Assembly: GCF_020529025.1 (NCBI RefSeq)
Contig: NZ_JACNMM010000008.1
Location: 1 to 64,000 of the forward strand
Reading direction: 5' to 3'
Source: Oceaniglobus trochenteri
GTDB lineage: Bacteria; Pseudomonadota; Alphaproteobacteria; Rhodobacterales; Rhodobacteraceae
Length of the DNA stretch: 64,000 bases
Shown here: positions 32,855-42,317 of the stretch, in pieces
Layout: each line of letters opens with the position of its first letter
Position numbering within the stretch: the stretch's first letter is position 1
Notes under the pieces: generated by a model
The model's input: the letters and a program-made list of their open reading frames with translations, nothing else
The model's database searches: none
What the model was told of the DNA's origin: nothing
Program-made: the position numbers and the translations under genes

Positions 32855-34465
32855 GTGGCCGAATATGACTATGTGATCGTCGGCGCAGGATCGGCGGGGT
32901 GCCTTCTGGCCAACCGCCTGTCCGCCGACCCCGCGATCCGCGTTCTGCTTCTGGAGGCGGGGGGCGATGACCGCAACCTCTGGCTGCGCCTGCCGGTGGG
33001 GTATTTCCGTTCGATCAACGATGCCCGGTTCTCGCGCCATTTCCGCACCGAACCCTCGGAAGGCTCGGGGGGGCGGGCCATCGACTGGCCGCGCGGGCGG
33101 GTTCTTGGCGGCTCAAGCTCGATCAACGGCCTGATCTTCATTCGCGGCCAGCAGGGCGATTTCGACCGTTGGCAAGAGGCGGGCGCCGATGGCTGGGCCC
33201 ATCGCGACGTCCTGCCCCATTTCCGCGCGGTCGAACGCTACGACGGCCCGCCCAGCCAGTCGCGCGGCGCGCATGGAGAATTGAGCGTGTCCGACCTGCG
33301 CAACGACCATCCCTTCTGCGCGGCCTGGTTGGCCGCCGCAGGGCAGGCCGGTTTGCCCGCGAACCCCGATTTCAACGGCCCGCAGGCCGAAGGCGTGGGC
33401 GCCTACCAGTTGACCATCGGCCGACGATGGCGCGCCAGTGCGGCGCGGGCCTTTCTGAAACCGGCGCAGGACCGGGCCAACCTGACGGTAAAAACCGGCG
33501 TCCAGGTTCAGCGCCTGCTTATCGAAGCCTCCGCCGGGGGCAGGCCCCGGGCGCGCGGGGTGATCTGGCAGAACGGCGAGGCGACAGCGCGCCACGAGGT
33601 CATCCTCTGCGCGGGCGCGATCCAGTCGCCGCAGCTTCTGCAACTGTCGGGAATCGGCCCCGGGGGCCTTCTGCGCGATCACGGGCTGAAGGTCTGGGTC
33701 GATCGCCCGGATGTCGGGGGCAATCTTCAGGATCACTACCAGATGCGCACCATCGTGCGGATGAAGCAGCGCCTCTCGCTGAACGACGAATTGCGCAACC
33801 CCCTGCGGGTCGCGGCCATGGGGCTGGATTGGCTGCTCCGCGGACGCGGGCCGCTGACCATCGGGGCGGGGCAGGTGGGGGGCGCCGCCTCGACGCCGCT
33901 GGCCGACCCGGGGCGCCCGGACGTGCAGTTCAACGTCATGCCCCTGTCGGTGGATAAGCCGGGCGAGCCGCTTCACCGCTATTCGGGCTTCACGGCGGCC
34001 GTCTGGCAATGCCACCCGGAATCGCGGGGCCGGGTCGATATCGCCTCGGCCGATCCTGCCGCCGATCCGGTGATCACGCCGAACTACCTGTCGACCCCGC
34101 GCGACTGTGCCACCCTGGTCGAGGGCATGAAGCTGTTGCGCCGGATCTATCGCCAGCCGGCCTTTCGCGACCTGTGGGAGGAAGAGATCGTTCCCGGCCC
34201 CGCGGCCCAGAGCGACGCCGAATTGCTTGACGCCGCGCGCCAAGGCGGCGGCACCGTCTATCACGCCTCCTGCACCTGCCGTATGGGATCGGACTCCGGG
34301 GCCGTTGTTGATCCGGCGCTGCGGGTGCGCGGCGTCGATGGGTTGCGGGTGGCCGATGCCTCGGTCATGCCGCTGATCACTTCGGCCAACACCAATGCCC
34401 CCACCCTGATGATCGCGCAAAAGGCCGCCGCCATGATCCTGCAAGACCGAACGGAGCACCGATGA
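32855..34465 (+). CDS. GMC-family FAD-dependent oxidoreductase (choline/alcohol dehydrogenase type)
   Basis: This 536-residue protein has FAD-binding motif YVIVGAGSAGCLLANRLS at the start, GMC signature 1 around RGRVLGGSSSINGLIFIRG (about 77-95), signature 2 around CAGAIQSPQLLQLSGIGP (about 252-269), and active-site His in VYHASCTCRMG with Asn in TSANTNAPTLM near the C-terminus. It oxidises primary alcohols to aldehydes. I chose the GTG at 32855 because the upstream frame runs through the operator. The aldehyde dehydrogenase gene overlaps its stop by 4 nt, giving alcohol-to-acid oxidation. The substrate may come from the GH172 sugar or be separate. Confidence 0.9.
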   Translation: MAEYDYVIVGAGSAGCLLANRLSADPAIRVLLLEAGGDDRNLWLRLPVGYFRSINDARFSRHFRTEPSEGSGGRAIDWPRGRVLGGSSSINGLIFIRGQQGDFDRWQEAGADGWAHRDVLPHFRAVERYDGPPSQSRGAHGELSVSDLRNDHPFCAAWLAAAGQAGLPANPDFNGPQAEGVGAYQLTIGRRWRASAARAFLKPAQDRANLTVKTGVQVQRLLIEASAGGRPRARGVIWQNGEATARHEVILCAGAIQSPQLLQLSGIGPGGLLRDHGLKVWVDRPDVGGNLQDHYQMRTIVRMKQRLSLNDELRNPLRVAAMGLDWLLRGRGPLTIGAGQVGGAASTPLADPGRPDVQFNVMPLSVDKPGEPLHRYSGFTAAVWQCHPESRGRVDIASADPAADPVITPNYLSTPRDCATLVEGMKLLRRIYRQPAFRDLWEEEIVPGPAAQSDAELLDAARQGGGTVYHASCTCRMGSDSGAVVDPALRVRGVDGLRVADASVMPLITSANTNAPTLMIAQKAAAMILQDRTEHR

Positions 34466-35904
34466 CCAACCCTTATGAACCCCTTGAACTTCTGATCGAC
34501 GGCGCGTGGACTGCCGGAACCTCGGGCCGGACCGTGCCGGTGCTGGACCCGGCCACGGGCCAGGCCCTGGGCGCGCTGCCCCTTGCAGCCCCCGCCGATC
34601 TGGACCGCGCCCTTGCCGCCGCCGAACGTGGCTTTCAGACCTGGCGCAAGACGCCGCCCATCGAACGCCAGCGCATCTTGGAAGGCGCAGCGCGGCTTCT
34701 GGACGAACGGCTGGAGCCCATCGCCCGCAACCTGACCCGCGACATGGGTAAACCCCTGGCCGAGGCGTGGGCCGAGATGCAGTTCGCCATCGACGTGCTG
34801 CGCTGGTACGCCGAAGAGGGCAAGCGGATGTATGGCCGTATCGTGCCCGCCCGGGTGCAGGGCCTGCGCCAGATGGTGATGAAGGAACCGGTCGGCCCGG
34901 TGCTGGCCTTCGTGGCGTGGAATTTCCCGGCCAACAACGTCATGCGCAAGGTGGCGGGGGCCCTTGGCGCCGGCTGTTCGATCATCATCAAGCCCTCCGA
35001 GGAAACGCCATCGACGGCCATCGCCATTGCCCGGGCGTTGCAGGATGCCGGTCTGCCCGATGGCGTGCTGAACGTGGTCTTCGGCGATCCGGCCGAGGTT
35101 TCGGCGCATCTGATCGCCTCGCCTGTGGCAAAGAAGGTATCCTTCACCGGGTCGGTCGAGGTGGGCAAGCATTTGCAGAAGCTGGCCGCCGACACGCTGA
35201 AGCGCTGCACGCTGGAGCTGGGCGGCCATGCGCCGGTGCTGGTCTTTGCCGATGCCGATGTGGAACGGGCCGCGAAGCAAAGCGCGGCGGCCAAGTTCCG
35301 CAATGCCGGACAGGTCTGCATTGCGCCCAGCCGCTTCCTTGTCGAACGCGCGGCAGTCGGCCGTTTCACCGATGCCTTCGTGGCCGAGGCCGAGGCGCTG
35401 CGCGTGGGCCACGGGCTTGACGATGGTGTGACAATGGGCCCGCTGATCGGGGAACGGCGCATCGCGGTGATGGAGGATTTCGTATCCGATGCCGTGAGCC
35501 ATGGCGCCAAGGTTCTGACCGGCGGCGCGAGGATCGGCAACCAGGGCTGTTTCTTTGCGCCGACCGTTCTGGGCGATGTCATCGACGCGGCCCGGATCAT
35601 GAACGAAGAACCCTTCGGCCCCGTCGCCCCGATCTCGGCCTTCGACACGCTGGACGAGGCGATCACCCGCGCCAACCGGTTGCCCTTCGGGCTGGCCGCC
35701 TATGCCTTTGCGCGCGATGCGGGCACCCTGCGCGCCCTGTCGGACGGAATCGAGGCGGGGATGGTCGGCATCAACTCGCCCGTGATCTCCACCCCCGAAA
35801 CCCCATTCGGCGGGATCGGCGATTCCGGCTATGGCTCGGAAGGCGGGATCGAGGGGTTGGAGGTGTTCACCCGCACCCGACTTGTCACCGAAATGCAGGG
35901 ATAA
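34462..35904 (+). CDS. NAD(P)-dependent aldehyde dehydrogenase
   Basis: This 480-residue ALDH-superfamily enzyme has AFVAWNFPANNVMRK (about 148-162), catalytic Glu in TLELGGHAPV (about 253) and catalytic Cys in NAGQVCIAPSRF (about 286-297). It resembles succinate-semialdehyde dehydrogenases (GabD/YneI group). It is co-translated with the GMC oxidoreductase (ATGA overlap), so the pair should take an alcohol to the carboxylic acid. The specific aldehyde is not readable. Confidence 0.92.
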   Translation: MTNPYEPLELLIDGAWTAGTSGRTVPVLDPATGQALGALPLAAPADLDRALAAAERGFQTWRKTPPIERQRILEGAARLLDERLEPIARNLTRDMGKPLAEAWAEMQFAIDVLRWYAEEGKRMYGRIVPARVQGLRQMVMKEPVGPVLAFVAWNFPANNVMRKVAGALGAGCSIIIKPSEETPSTAIAIARALQDAGLPDGVLNVVFGDPAEVSAHLIASPVAKKVSFTGSVEVGKHLQKLAADTLKRCTLELGGHAPVLVFADADVERAAKQSAAAKFRNAGQVCIAPSRFLVERAAVGRFTDAFVAEAEALRVGHGLDDGVTMGPLIGERRIAVMEDFVSDAVSHGAKVLTGGARIGNQGCFFAPTVLGDVIDAARIMNEEPFGPVAPISAFDTLDEAITRANRLPFGLAAYAFARDAGTLRALSDGIEAGMVGINSPVISTPETPFGGIGDSGYGSEGGIEGLEVFTRTRLVTEMQG

Positions 35905-35910
35905 GGGGCG

Positions 35911-36378
35911 TCAGGCCGGGGTGGCCATCGCCGGCCCGGCACCGCTGATGGTCCAGTAATCCGCCTCGTGCTCAAGGGGGAAAAGCGCGCTGAACCGGAT
36001 GCCGGGTTTCAGGTTGACGGCCAGCCCGGCGGCAATGCTAAAGACGCGCGGCCGGCTGTCGCGCCCGCAGGCGACGGTCAGGGCGTGATCCTGCACCGTG
36101 GCGGGCACAAGGATCGTCCTTTCCCAGGGGTGCGAGGCCAGGGCGCGCGTCGCGGTGGCCGGGTTGAAGGGCTGCGCGCGGCACCGGCGCAGCCCGGGTT
36201 CGCCCAGCGTGACCCACCCGCGCCGCCGGATGCGGTTCTGGATCGAACGGAAGATGCGCGCATCCATGAGGTGATCGTCAACCGGCCCGGCCGGGATCAG
36301 TTTCCCGTAGGGTTCGAAGATCTCGGGGCAGGTGGTGCCCGGCTGCGCGGGAAGGTGTCGCCGTATCGAAGGTGTCAT
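35911..36378 (-). CDS. Ureidoglycolate lyase-like (AllA/cupin-fold) protein
   Basis: This 155-residue protein has a C-terminal cupin-type segment (AAGLAVNLKPGIRFSALFPL, then EHEADYWTIS) that aligns by eye with the AllA pattern in which Gly-Val-Trp-His precedes a Leu-Asp strand; the usual His after Trp is not clear here. AllA splits ureidoglycolate to glyoxylate and urea at the end of purine breakdown. The location next to xdhABC, a purine-type permease and guanine deaminase supports that role, but the divergent residues leave it tentative. Confidence 0.5.
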   Translation of the reverse strand: MTPSIRRHLPAQPGTTCPEIFEPYGKLIPAGPVDDHLMDARIFRSIQNRIRRRGWVTLGEPGLRRCRAQPFNPATATRALASHPWERTILVPATVQDHALTVACGRDSRPRVFSIAAGLAVNLKPGIRFSALFPLEHEADYWTISGAGPAMATPA

Positions 36379-36508
36379 CGGTCATCCATCTGGTGGGGTC
36401 CGATTGCCGAGGCTAACCGCCGATCCGACGATCCATTACCCACAATTCATTGAAAGCATTTCGCCAAGGCGGGGCGTTTCATGGGAATTGGAGATGGCGT
36501 AGGTGACG

Positions 36509-37432
36509 CTAGGGCAGCGCCGGGCGGGTCTGTTCGGCGGCCAGCTTCCTGCGGCAGCGTTCCAGCAGAAAATCTATGAACAGCCGCACCTTGTTGTCCT
36601 GAAGCCGCCGGTGCGGATAAAGGCAGCCGAACATCGCCGGTTCGGGCGGCGTTTCGGCCAGAACCTCGACCAGGGCGCCGCTTTGCAGGTGGTCGGCGAT
36701 GTCGATACGGGGCTTGTTCACGATCCCGCGCCCGGCCAAGGCCCAGTTGGTCAGCACATCGCCATCGTCGGAATCGTAGCTGCCGGAAACATCCATGCGC
36801 ATCGGCCCCTGCGCCGTCGAAAGGGTCCAGAACCATTCGGGCGAACGGGGATAGCGCAGCAACAGGCAGTTGTGGCGGCGCAGATCGTCGGGCGCTTGCG
36901 GGGTGCCGCGCCGTTCCAGGTAGGCGGGCGCGGCACAAAGCACGCGGGGGGTATCCATGATCTTGCGCAGCTTCAGGTTCGAATCCGGCGGCCGCCCGAT
37001 GAACAGCGCAACGTCCAGCCCATCCTCAAGCAGGTCGACCTTGCGATCCGACAGGCGCAGCCGCACCGACACCTCGGGGTATTGATCGACGAATTCGGGG
37101 ATCAGCGGCGCAACCAGCCGCTTGCCCACCCCGAGGGGTGCCGTCACCTGCACCGTGCCGTGCGGGTTCTTCGAGAAATCCGAGATCGCCGCCTCGGCAT
37201 CCTCCAGCGATTGCACGACCTGGCGGGCATGGTCATAGAAGGCATGGCCCACCTCGGTCGGGGAAAGCTTGCGGGTGGTGCGGTTGAACAGGCGCACGTC
37301 CAGCCGCCGTTCCAGCTCTTTTATCCGGTTGCTGGCGACGGCGGGCGTCAGACGCAGATCGCGCCCTCCAGCGGTGATGCTGCCAAGCTCCACCACCCGG
37401 ACAAAAACCTTGAGGCTTTCGAGATAGGGCAT
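36509..37432 (-). CDS. LysR-family transcriptional regulator
   Basis: This 307-residue protein has a winged helix at 5-62 (LKVFVRVVELGSITAG, then VASNRIKELERRLDVRLFNR) and a periplasmic-binding-type effector domain (about 90-295). It is divergent from xdhA, with a 122-nt gap holding two inverted repeats. By position it should control the xanthine dehydrogenase operon and itself. The effector is probably a purine or purine breakdown product, by context only. Confidence 0.9.
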   Translation of the reverse strand: MPYLESLKVFVRVVELGSITAGGRDLRLTPAVASNRIKELERRLDVRLFNRTTRKLSPTEVGHAFYDHARQVVQSLEDAEAAISDFSKNPHGTVQVTAPLGVGKRLVAPLIPEFVDQYPEVSVRLRLSDRKVDLLEDGLDVALFIGRPPDSNLKLRKIMDTPRVLCAAPAYLERRGTPQAPDDLRRHNCLLLRYPRSPEWFWTLSTAQGPMRMDVSGSYDSDDGDVLTNWALAGRGIVNKPRIDIADHLQSGALVEVLAETPPEPAMFGCLYPHRRLQDNKVRLFIDFLLERCRRKLAAEQTRPALP

Positions 37433-37447
37433 CCTGCGCTCCGATTA

Positions 37448-37493
37448 TCAACGATCCGTTGAAATAGAATAGCCGACTGCGCCGTATTTCAAC
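37448..37493. promoter_or_regulatory. LysR-type operator region, lysR-xdhA divergent promoter
   Basis: Two nested dyads are present. TCAACG-ATC-CGTTGA occupies 37448-37462. GTTGAAATA (37458-37466) and TATTTCAAC (37485-37493) are perfect 9-mers with an 18-nt spacer. The two overlap at GTTGA. This fits a LysR recognition site plus an activation site between divergent genes. Confidence 0.6.
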
Positions 37494-37554
37494 AGTCGTG
37501 TTTGAGTCATAACGGCGCTGCCGACAGATTCATGACGGAGGCGTGGGAGGACAC

Positions 37555-39012
37555 ATGACAGCCAGATCCGAAATTCGATTTGTTCTGAACGATCGCGACA
37601 TCGTGCTGGACAGCGTCGGGGCAAGCGATACCTTGCTGGATTTTCTGCGCATCGACCGGCGCTTGACCGGCACCAAGGAAGGCTGCGCCGAGGGCGATTG
37701 CGGCGCCTGCACCGTGCTTGTCGGCCGGCTGCGCGATGGCGCGCTTCGCTATGAGCCGGTGAATGCCTGCATCCGCCTGCTGGCCTCGCTGGATGGCTGT
37801 CACGTCGTATCCATCGAATATCTTTCCGGCCCGGATGGGCGGTTGCACCCGGTGCAACAGGCCATGGTCGAACACCACGGCAGCCAGTGCGGCTTTTGCA
37901 CGCCGGGGTTCGTCATGTCGCTTTATGCCCTGTGGATGGGCAATGCCGCGCCCACGGAAACCGAGATCGAGACGGCGCTTCAGGGCAACCTCTGCCGCTG
38001 CACCGGCTATGAACCCATCATCAAGGCCGCAAAGGCCATGACCGCGCTGGGCAGCCCCGCCGAAGACACCCTGACCCGCGAGCGCGAGGCGATGACCGCC
38101 CGGTTGCGCAGGTTCCAGGACGGCGCGCGCGTCGTCGTGGCCAAGGGGCAAAGCCGCTGCATCCTGCCCGGGTCGGTCGATGACCTGGCCGAGGTTCTGG
38201 TGGAAACCCCGGGTGCGACCATGGTGGCCGGCGCGACGGACGTGGGCCTTTGGGTGACGAAGTTCCTGCGCGACATCTCGCCCGTGGTCTTCCTTGGCCA
38301 TCTGGACGAACTGCGCCGGATCGAAACGCGCGACGGTGCCATCCGCATCGGGGCCGGTGTCAGCTATACCGACAGCCGCGCCGCGCTGGTGGCGGATTAT
38401 CCGCACCTTGGGCCCTTCTGGGACAGGATCGCAGGCTGGCAGATCCGCAGCATGGGCACCATCGGCGGCAATATCGCCAACGGATCGCCCATCGGGGATA
38501 CACCCCCGGTGCTGATCGCGCTGAACGCGACGATCACCCTGCGCAAAGGCGCTGAGCGGCGGACCCTGCCGATCGCCGATTTCTTCATCGACTACGGCAA
38601 GCAGGACATCGCCGCCGGCGAATTCCTGGAAAGCATCACCGTGCCGCGCCCGGGCGAAGGGGGGCGTCATGCCGCCTACAAGATTTCCAAGCGTCGCGAC
38701 GAGGATATCTCATCGGTCTGTGCCGCCTTCAACGTGACGGTGGCCGAGGGGCGCATCACTGCCGCCCGGATCGCCTTTGGCGGCATGGCCGCCACGCCCA
38801 AGCGCGCCGCCCGGGCCGAAGCCGCCCTTGTGGGCGCCCAGTGGAGCGAGGCCGCGCTGATGAACGCCGCCGCAAAGCTGGGCGAGGATTTCAGCCCGCT
38901 GACCGATTGGCGGGCCTCGTCGGAGTATCGCCTGCAGGTGTCACGGAACCTGTTCCGCCGCTTCTGGCTGGAACAGCAGGGCAGCGGCGCGCCCGTACGT
39001 CTGAGCGCATGA
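37555..39012 (+). CDS. xdhA: Xanthine dehydrogenase small subunit (FeS/FAD)
   Basis: This 485-residue protein has a plant-type [2Fe-2S] cluster (GCAEGDCGACTVLVG, about 40-54), a second [2Fe-2S] cluster (HGSQCGFCTPGFVMSLY, then LCRCTGYEPI, about 107-157), an FAD-binding domain with TMVAGATDVGLW (about 222) and MGTIGGNIANGSPIGD (about 301), and a CO-dehydrogenase flavoprotein C-terminal domain. The ATG at 37555 follows GGGAGGA. It passes electrons from the molybdenum subunit to FAD and NAD+. It is first in an operon with xdhB and xdhC. Confidence 0.95.
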   Translation: MTARSEIRFVLNDRDIVLDSVGASDTLLDFLRIDRRLTGTKEGCAEGDCGACTVLVGRLRDGALRYEPVNACIRLLASLDGCHVVSIEYLSGPDGRLHPVQQAMVEHHGSQCGFCTPGFVMSLYALWMGNAAPTETEIETALQGNLCRCTGYEPIIKAAKAMTALGSPAEDTLTREREAMTARLRRFQDGARVVVAKGQSRCILPGSVDDLAEVLVETPGATMVAGATDVGLWVTKFLRDISPVVFLGHLDELRRIETRDGAIRIGAGVSYTDSRAALVADYPHLGPFWDRIAGWQIRSMGTIGGNIANGSPIGDTPPVLIALNATITLRKGAERRTLPIADFFIDYGKQDIAAGEFLESITVPRPGEGGRHAAYKISKRRDEDISSVCAAFNVTVAEGRITAARIAFGGMAATPKRAARAEAALVGAQWSEAALMNAAAKLGEDFSPLTDWRASSEYRLQVSRNLFRRFWLEQQGSGAPVRLSA

Positions 39013-39026
39013 GGGAGGAGAGCATC

Positions 39027-41423
39027 ATGGATACCGGCAAGACCATCGAAGCCCCGATCGAAACCGACAAGCGGAAGGACCCGCCCGTCGCCCAGCACCT
39101 GGCGCGCGCCCAACAGGGCCGCGCCACCATCAGAGGCGGCGTCAACACCGACCTGCGCCACGACAGCGCGATCAAGCATGTGACCGGGCGGGCCGAATAC
39201 TGCGATGACATCGCCGAACCCGCCGGCACGCTGCACGCCTATCTGGGCCTGTCGACCCGCGCCCATGCAAGGCTGCGCCAGGTCGATCTTGACGCGGTGC
39301 GCGCCGCCCCCGGCGTGGTGGGGGTGCTGACGGCGGCGGATATTCCCGGCGTCAACGACGTGTCGCCCACCGGGCGCGACGACGAACCGATCTTCGCCAC
39401 CGACAAGGTGGAATTCTGGGGTCAGCCGATGTTTGCCGTCGTGGCCGAAACCCGCGACGCCGCCCGCCGCGCGGCCAAGCTGGCACAGGTCGATTATGAC
39501 GATCTCCCCCACGCGCTTGACCCCGAGGCGGCGCAGGCGGCCGGCATGGGATATGTTACGCCGCCGCTGACCCTGAAACGCGGCACGGCGCAAGAGGCCA
39601 TGGAAAAGGCCCCCCACCGCATCAAGGGCAAGCTGCGCGTCGGCGGGCAGGATCACCTGTATCTGGAAGGGCAGATCGCCTTTGCCATCCCCGGCGAGGA
39701 TGAGGACGTGATGGTGCATTCCAGCACCCAGCACCCCAGCGAGGCCCAGCATATGGTCGCCCACGTTCTGGGCGTACCGTCCAACGCGGTGACGATCAAC
39801 GTGCGCCGCATGGGGGGAGGGTTCGGGGGCAAGGAAACCCAGATGAACCTGTTCTGCGCCGTCGCCGCCGTGGCCGCGAAGAAATGGAACCGCCCGGTCA
39901 AGATTCGCCCCGACCGCGACGACGACATGTCGGCCACCGGCAAGCGGCACGATTTCGTCATCGACTACGAGGTGGGCTTTGACGACGAAGGCCGGATCAC
40001 GGCGGTGACGGGCGAATTCGCCGCGCGCTGCGGGTTTTCGTCCGATCTGTCGGGCCCGGTTACCGACCGGGCGCTGTTTCATGCCGACAACGCCTATTAC
40101 TATCCCAATGTCCTGCTGAATTCGCATCCGATGAAGACGAACACCGTCTCCAACACCGCCTTTCGCGGGTTCGGCGGCCCCCAGGGCGTGATCGCCGCGG
40201 AACGGATCATGGAGGAGATCGCCTATCACCGGGGGCTAGACAGCCTCGAGGTTCGCAAGCGCAACTTCTATGGCGACGAGGGGCGCGATCTGACGCCCTA
40301 TCACCAGACCGTCGAAGACAACATCGCCCCCCGCATCGTGCAGGAACTTGAGGACAGCGCCGATTACCAGGCGCGCCGCAAGGCGGTGCTGGAGTGGAAC
40401 GCCCGGGGCGGCACCATCCGCAAGGGCATTGCCCTGACCCCGGTGAAGTTCGGCATTTCCTTTACCGCCACCTGGTACAACCAGGCGGGGGCCCTGCTGC
40501 ACATCTATTCCGACGGGTCGATCCACCTGAACCACGGCGGCACCGAAATGGGGCAGGGGCTGAACACCAAGATCGCCCAGGTGGTCGCGGACGAGCTCCA
40601 GGTCGATTTCGAGCGGATCAAGATCACCCGGACCACGACCGAGAAGGTGCCCAACACCTCGGCCACGGCTGCCTCGTCCGGGTCCGACCTGAATGGCATG
40701 GCGGCCCAGGATGCCGCGCGCCAGATCAAGGCGCGGCTGGTGGACTTCGCCGCCGAACGCTGGGCGGTCGATGCCGGGCAGGTGCGTTTCGTGGCCAATG
40801 CCGTAGAGGTGGGCGACAAGACGATCCCCTTCGCCGATTTCATCCGCGAAGCCTATATGTCGCGGGTCCACCTGTCGGCGGCGGGGTTCTACAAGACGCC
40901 GAAGATCCACTGGAACCGCGACACCGGCAAGGGGCGGCCCTTCTACTATTTCGCCTATGGCGCCGCCTGTTCCGAGGTGTCGGTCGATACGCTGACCGGC
41001 GAATACCGGGTTGAACGGACCGACATCCTGCACGATGTGGGCAAATCCCTGAACGCGGTGATCGACAAGGGCCAGGTTGAAGGCGCCTTCATCCAGGGCA
41101 TGGGCTGGCTCACCACCGAGGAACTGTGGTGGGACAAGCAGGGGCAGCTGCGCACCCATGCGCCCTCGACCTACAAGATCCCGCTGGCGTCCGACCGGCC
41201 CCGGGTGTTCAACGTCGAACTGGCCAAGTGGTCCGAGAACCGCGAGAACACCATCAAGCGGTCAAAGGCCGTGGGCGAACCGCCCTTCATGCTGGGCATT
41301 TCCGTGTTCGAGGCGCTGAGCCATGCTGTGGCCAGCGTCGGCGACTACAAGGTCTGTCCGCGTCTTGACGCGCCGGCCACGCCCGAACGGGTGCTGATGG
41401 CCATCGAACGGCTGCGGGGCTGA
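39027..41423 (+). CDS. xdhB: Xanthine dehydrogenase large subunit (molybdopterin)
   Basis: This 798-residue protein oxidises hypoxanthine and xanthine to urate. Visible segments are KHVTGRAEYCDDIAEP near 50, the Moco-binding GGGFGGKETQMN (about 269), the FRGFGGPQG loop (about 380), Arg-containing substrate-site surroundings, and the late GEPPFMLGIS with Glu at the catalytic position (about 750). The ATG at 39027 follows GGGAGGAG. A roughly 45-residue charged N-terminal extension precedes the usual start of the domain. The stop is 4 nt before xdhC. Confidence 0.95.
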   Translation: MDTGKTIEAPIETDKRKDPPVAQHLARAQQGRATIRGGVNTDLRHDSAIKHVTGRAEYCDDIAEPAGTLHAYLGLSTRAHARLRQVDLDAVRAAPGVVGVLTAADIPGVNDVSPTGRDDEPIFATDKVEFWGQPMFAVVAETRDAARRAAKLAQVDYDDLPHALDPEAAQAAGMGYVTPPLTLKRGTAQEAMEKAPHRIKGKLRVGGQDHLYLEGQIAFAIPGEDEDVMVHSSTQHPSEAQHMVAHVLGVPSNAVTINVRRMGGGFGGKETQMNLFCAVAAVAAKKWNRPVKIRPDRDDDMSATGKRHDFVIDYEVGFDDEGRITAVTGEFAARCGFSSDLSGPVTDRALFHADNAYYYPNVLLNSHPMKTNTVSNTAFRGFGGPQGVIAAERIMEEIAYHRGLDSLEVRKRNFYGDEGRDLTPYHQTVEDNIAPRIVQELEDSADYQARRKAVLEWNARGGTIRKGIALTPVKFGISFTATWYNQAGALLHIYSDGSIHLNHGGTEMGQGLNTKIAQVVADELQVDFERIKITRTTTEKVPNTSATAASSGSDLNGMAAQDAARQIKARLVDFAAERWAVDAGQVRFVANAVEVGDKTIPFADFIREAYMSRVHLSAAGFYKTPKIHWNRDTGKGRPFYYFAYGAACSEVSVDTLTGEYRVERTDILHDVGKSLNAVIDKGQVEGAFIQGMGWLTTEELWWDKQGQLRTHAPSTYKIPLASDRPRVFNVELAKWSENRENTIKRSKAVGEPPFMLGISVFEALSHAVASVGDYKVCPRLDAPATPERVLMAIERLRG

Positions 41424-41427
41424 TCCG

Positions 41428-42243
41428 ATGACGCTTTCGCGGTTCCTTGCCGATGAACGGGACGTCGTGAAACTGTGCCTGAGCGGCGTGCGCGGATCGT
41501 CCCCGCGCGAGGTGGGGGCCGAGATGTTCGTTTCGCCCCGGGGGCTGCATGGCACCATCGGGGGCGGGCAACTTGAATACATGGCCATCGACACCGCCCG
41601 CGCCATGCTGCGCGCCGGGCGGCGATCAGAAAGCATGGACGTGCCCCTTGGCCCCGAGATCGGGCAATGTTGCGGAGGGCGTGTCACCATCGACCTTGCG
41701 GTGATGACCGGGGCCGACCGTGACGCCGCGCTTGCCGCCGAAAGCGCCCGGCAGGCGGCGCGCCCCCAGGTGCAAATCCTTGGCGCGGGACATGTGGGGC
41801 GGGCGCTGGCGCGGTTCTTCCAGTTCCTGCCGGTGCGCTGCGTTCTGATCGACGGGCGCGCGCCGGAACTGGCCCTGGCCGATGCCGGGGTGGAAAAGCG
41901 CATCTCGGCCATGCCCGAGGCCGATATCCGCGCCGCCCCGGCGGGCAGCGCCTTCATCGTGCTGACCCACGATCACGCGCTTGATTTCCTGCTGACGACC
42001 GAGGCCCTGGACAGGGGCGATGCCGCCTATGTCGGGCTGATCGGATCGGCCACCAAGCGGGTGAAATTCGAACGATTCCACAAGGAACACGCCAGGCAGT
42101 CGGACTGCGCGGCGCTGGTCTGCCCCATCGGGGCGGCGGGCAGCACCGACAAGCGGCCCGAGGTCATTGCCGCCCATGTGGTGGCCGAGGTGATGACCGC
42201 CCTTGCCAGGGTACACGACACAGTCGGCGCCACCACGCGCTGA
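41428..42243 (+). CDS. xdhC: Xanthine dehydrogenase accessory protein XdhC
   Basis: This 271-residue XdhC/CoxI protein loads sulfurated molybdenum cofactor into XdhB. The N-terminal part has VRGSSPREVGAEMFV (about 22-36) and GQCCGGRVTIDL (about 81). The C-terminal Rossmann part has VQILGAGHVGRALARFF (about 110-126) and VGLIGSATKRVKFERF. It lies directly downstream of xdhB, as in most proteobacteria. Confidence 0.93.
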   Translation: MTLSRFLADERDVVKLCLSGVRGSSPREVGAEMFVSPRGLHGTIGGGQLEYMAIDTARAMLRAGRRSESMDVPLGPEIGQCCGGRVTIDLAVMTGADRDAALAAESARQAARPQVQILGAGHVGRALARFFQFLPVRCVLIDGRAPELALADAGVEKRISAMPEADIRAAPAGSAFIVLTHDHALDFLLTTEALDRGDAAYVGLIGSATKRVKFERFHKEHARQSDCAALVCPIGAAGSTDKRPEVIAAHVVAEVMTALARVHDTVGATTR

Positions 42244-42317
42244 TCCGCGAACGGCCCGCGCAACCGCCTGAGGAGAGCGGCGCGGGAAACGACATTTCCA
42301 GGGAGGAAAAACCAATA

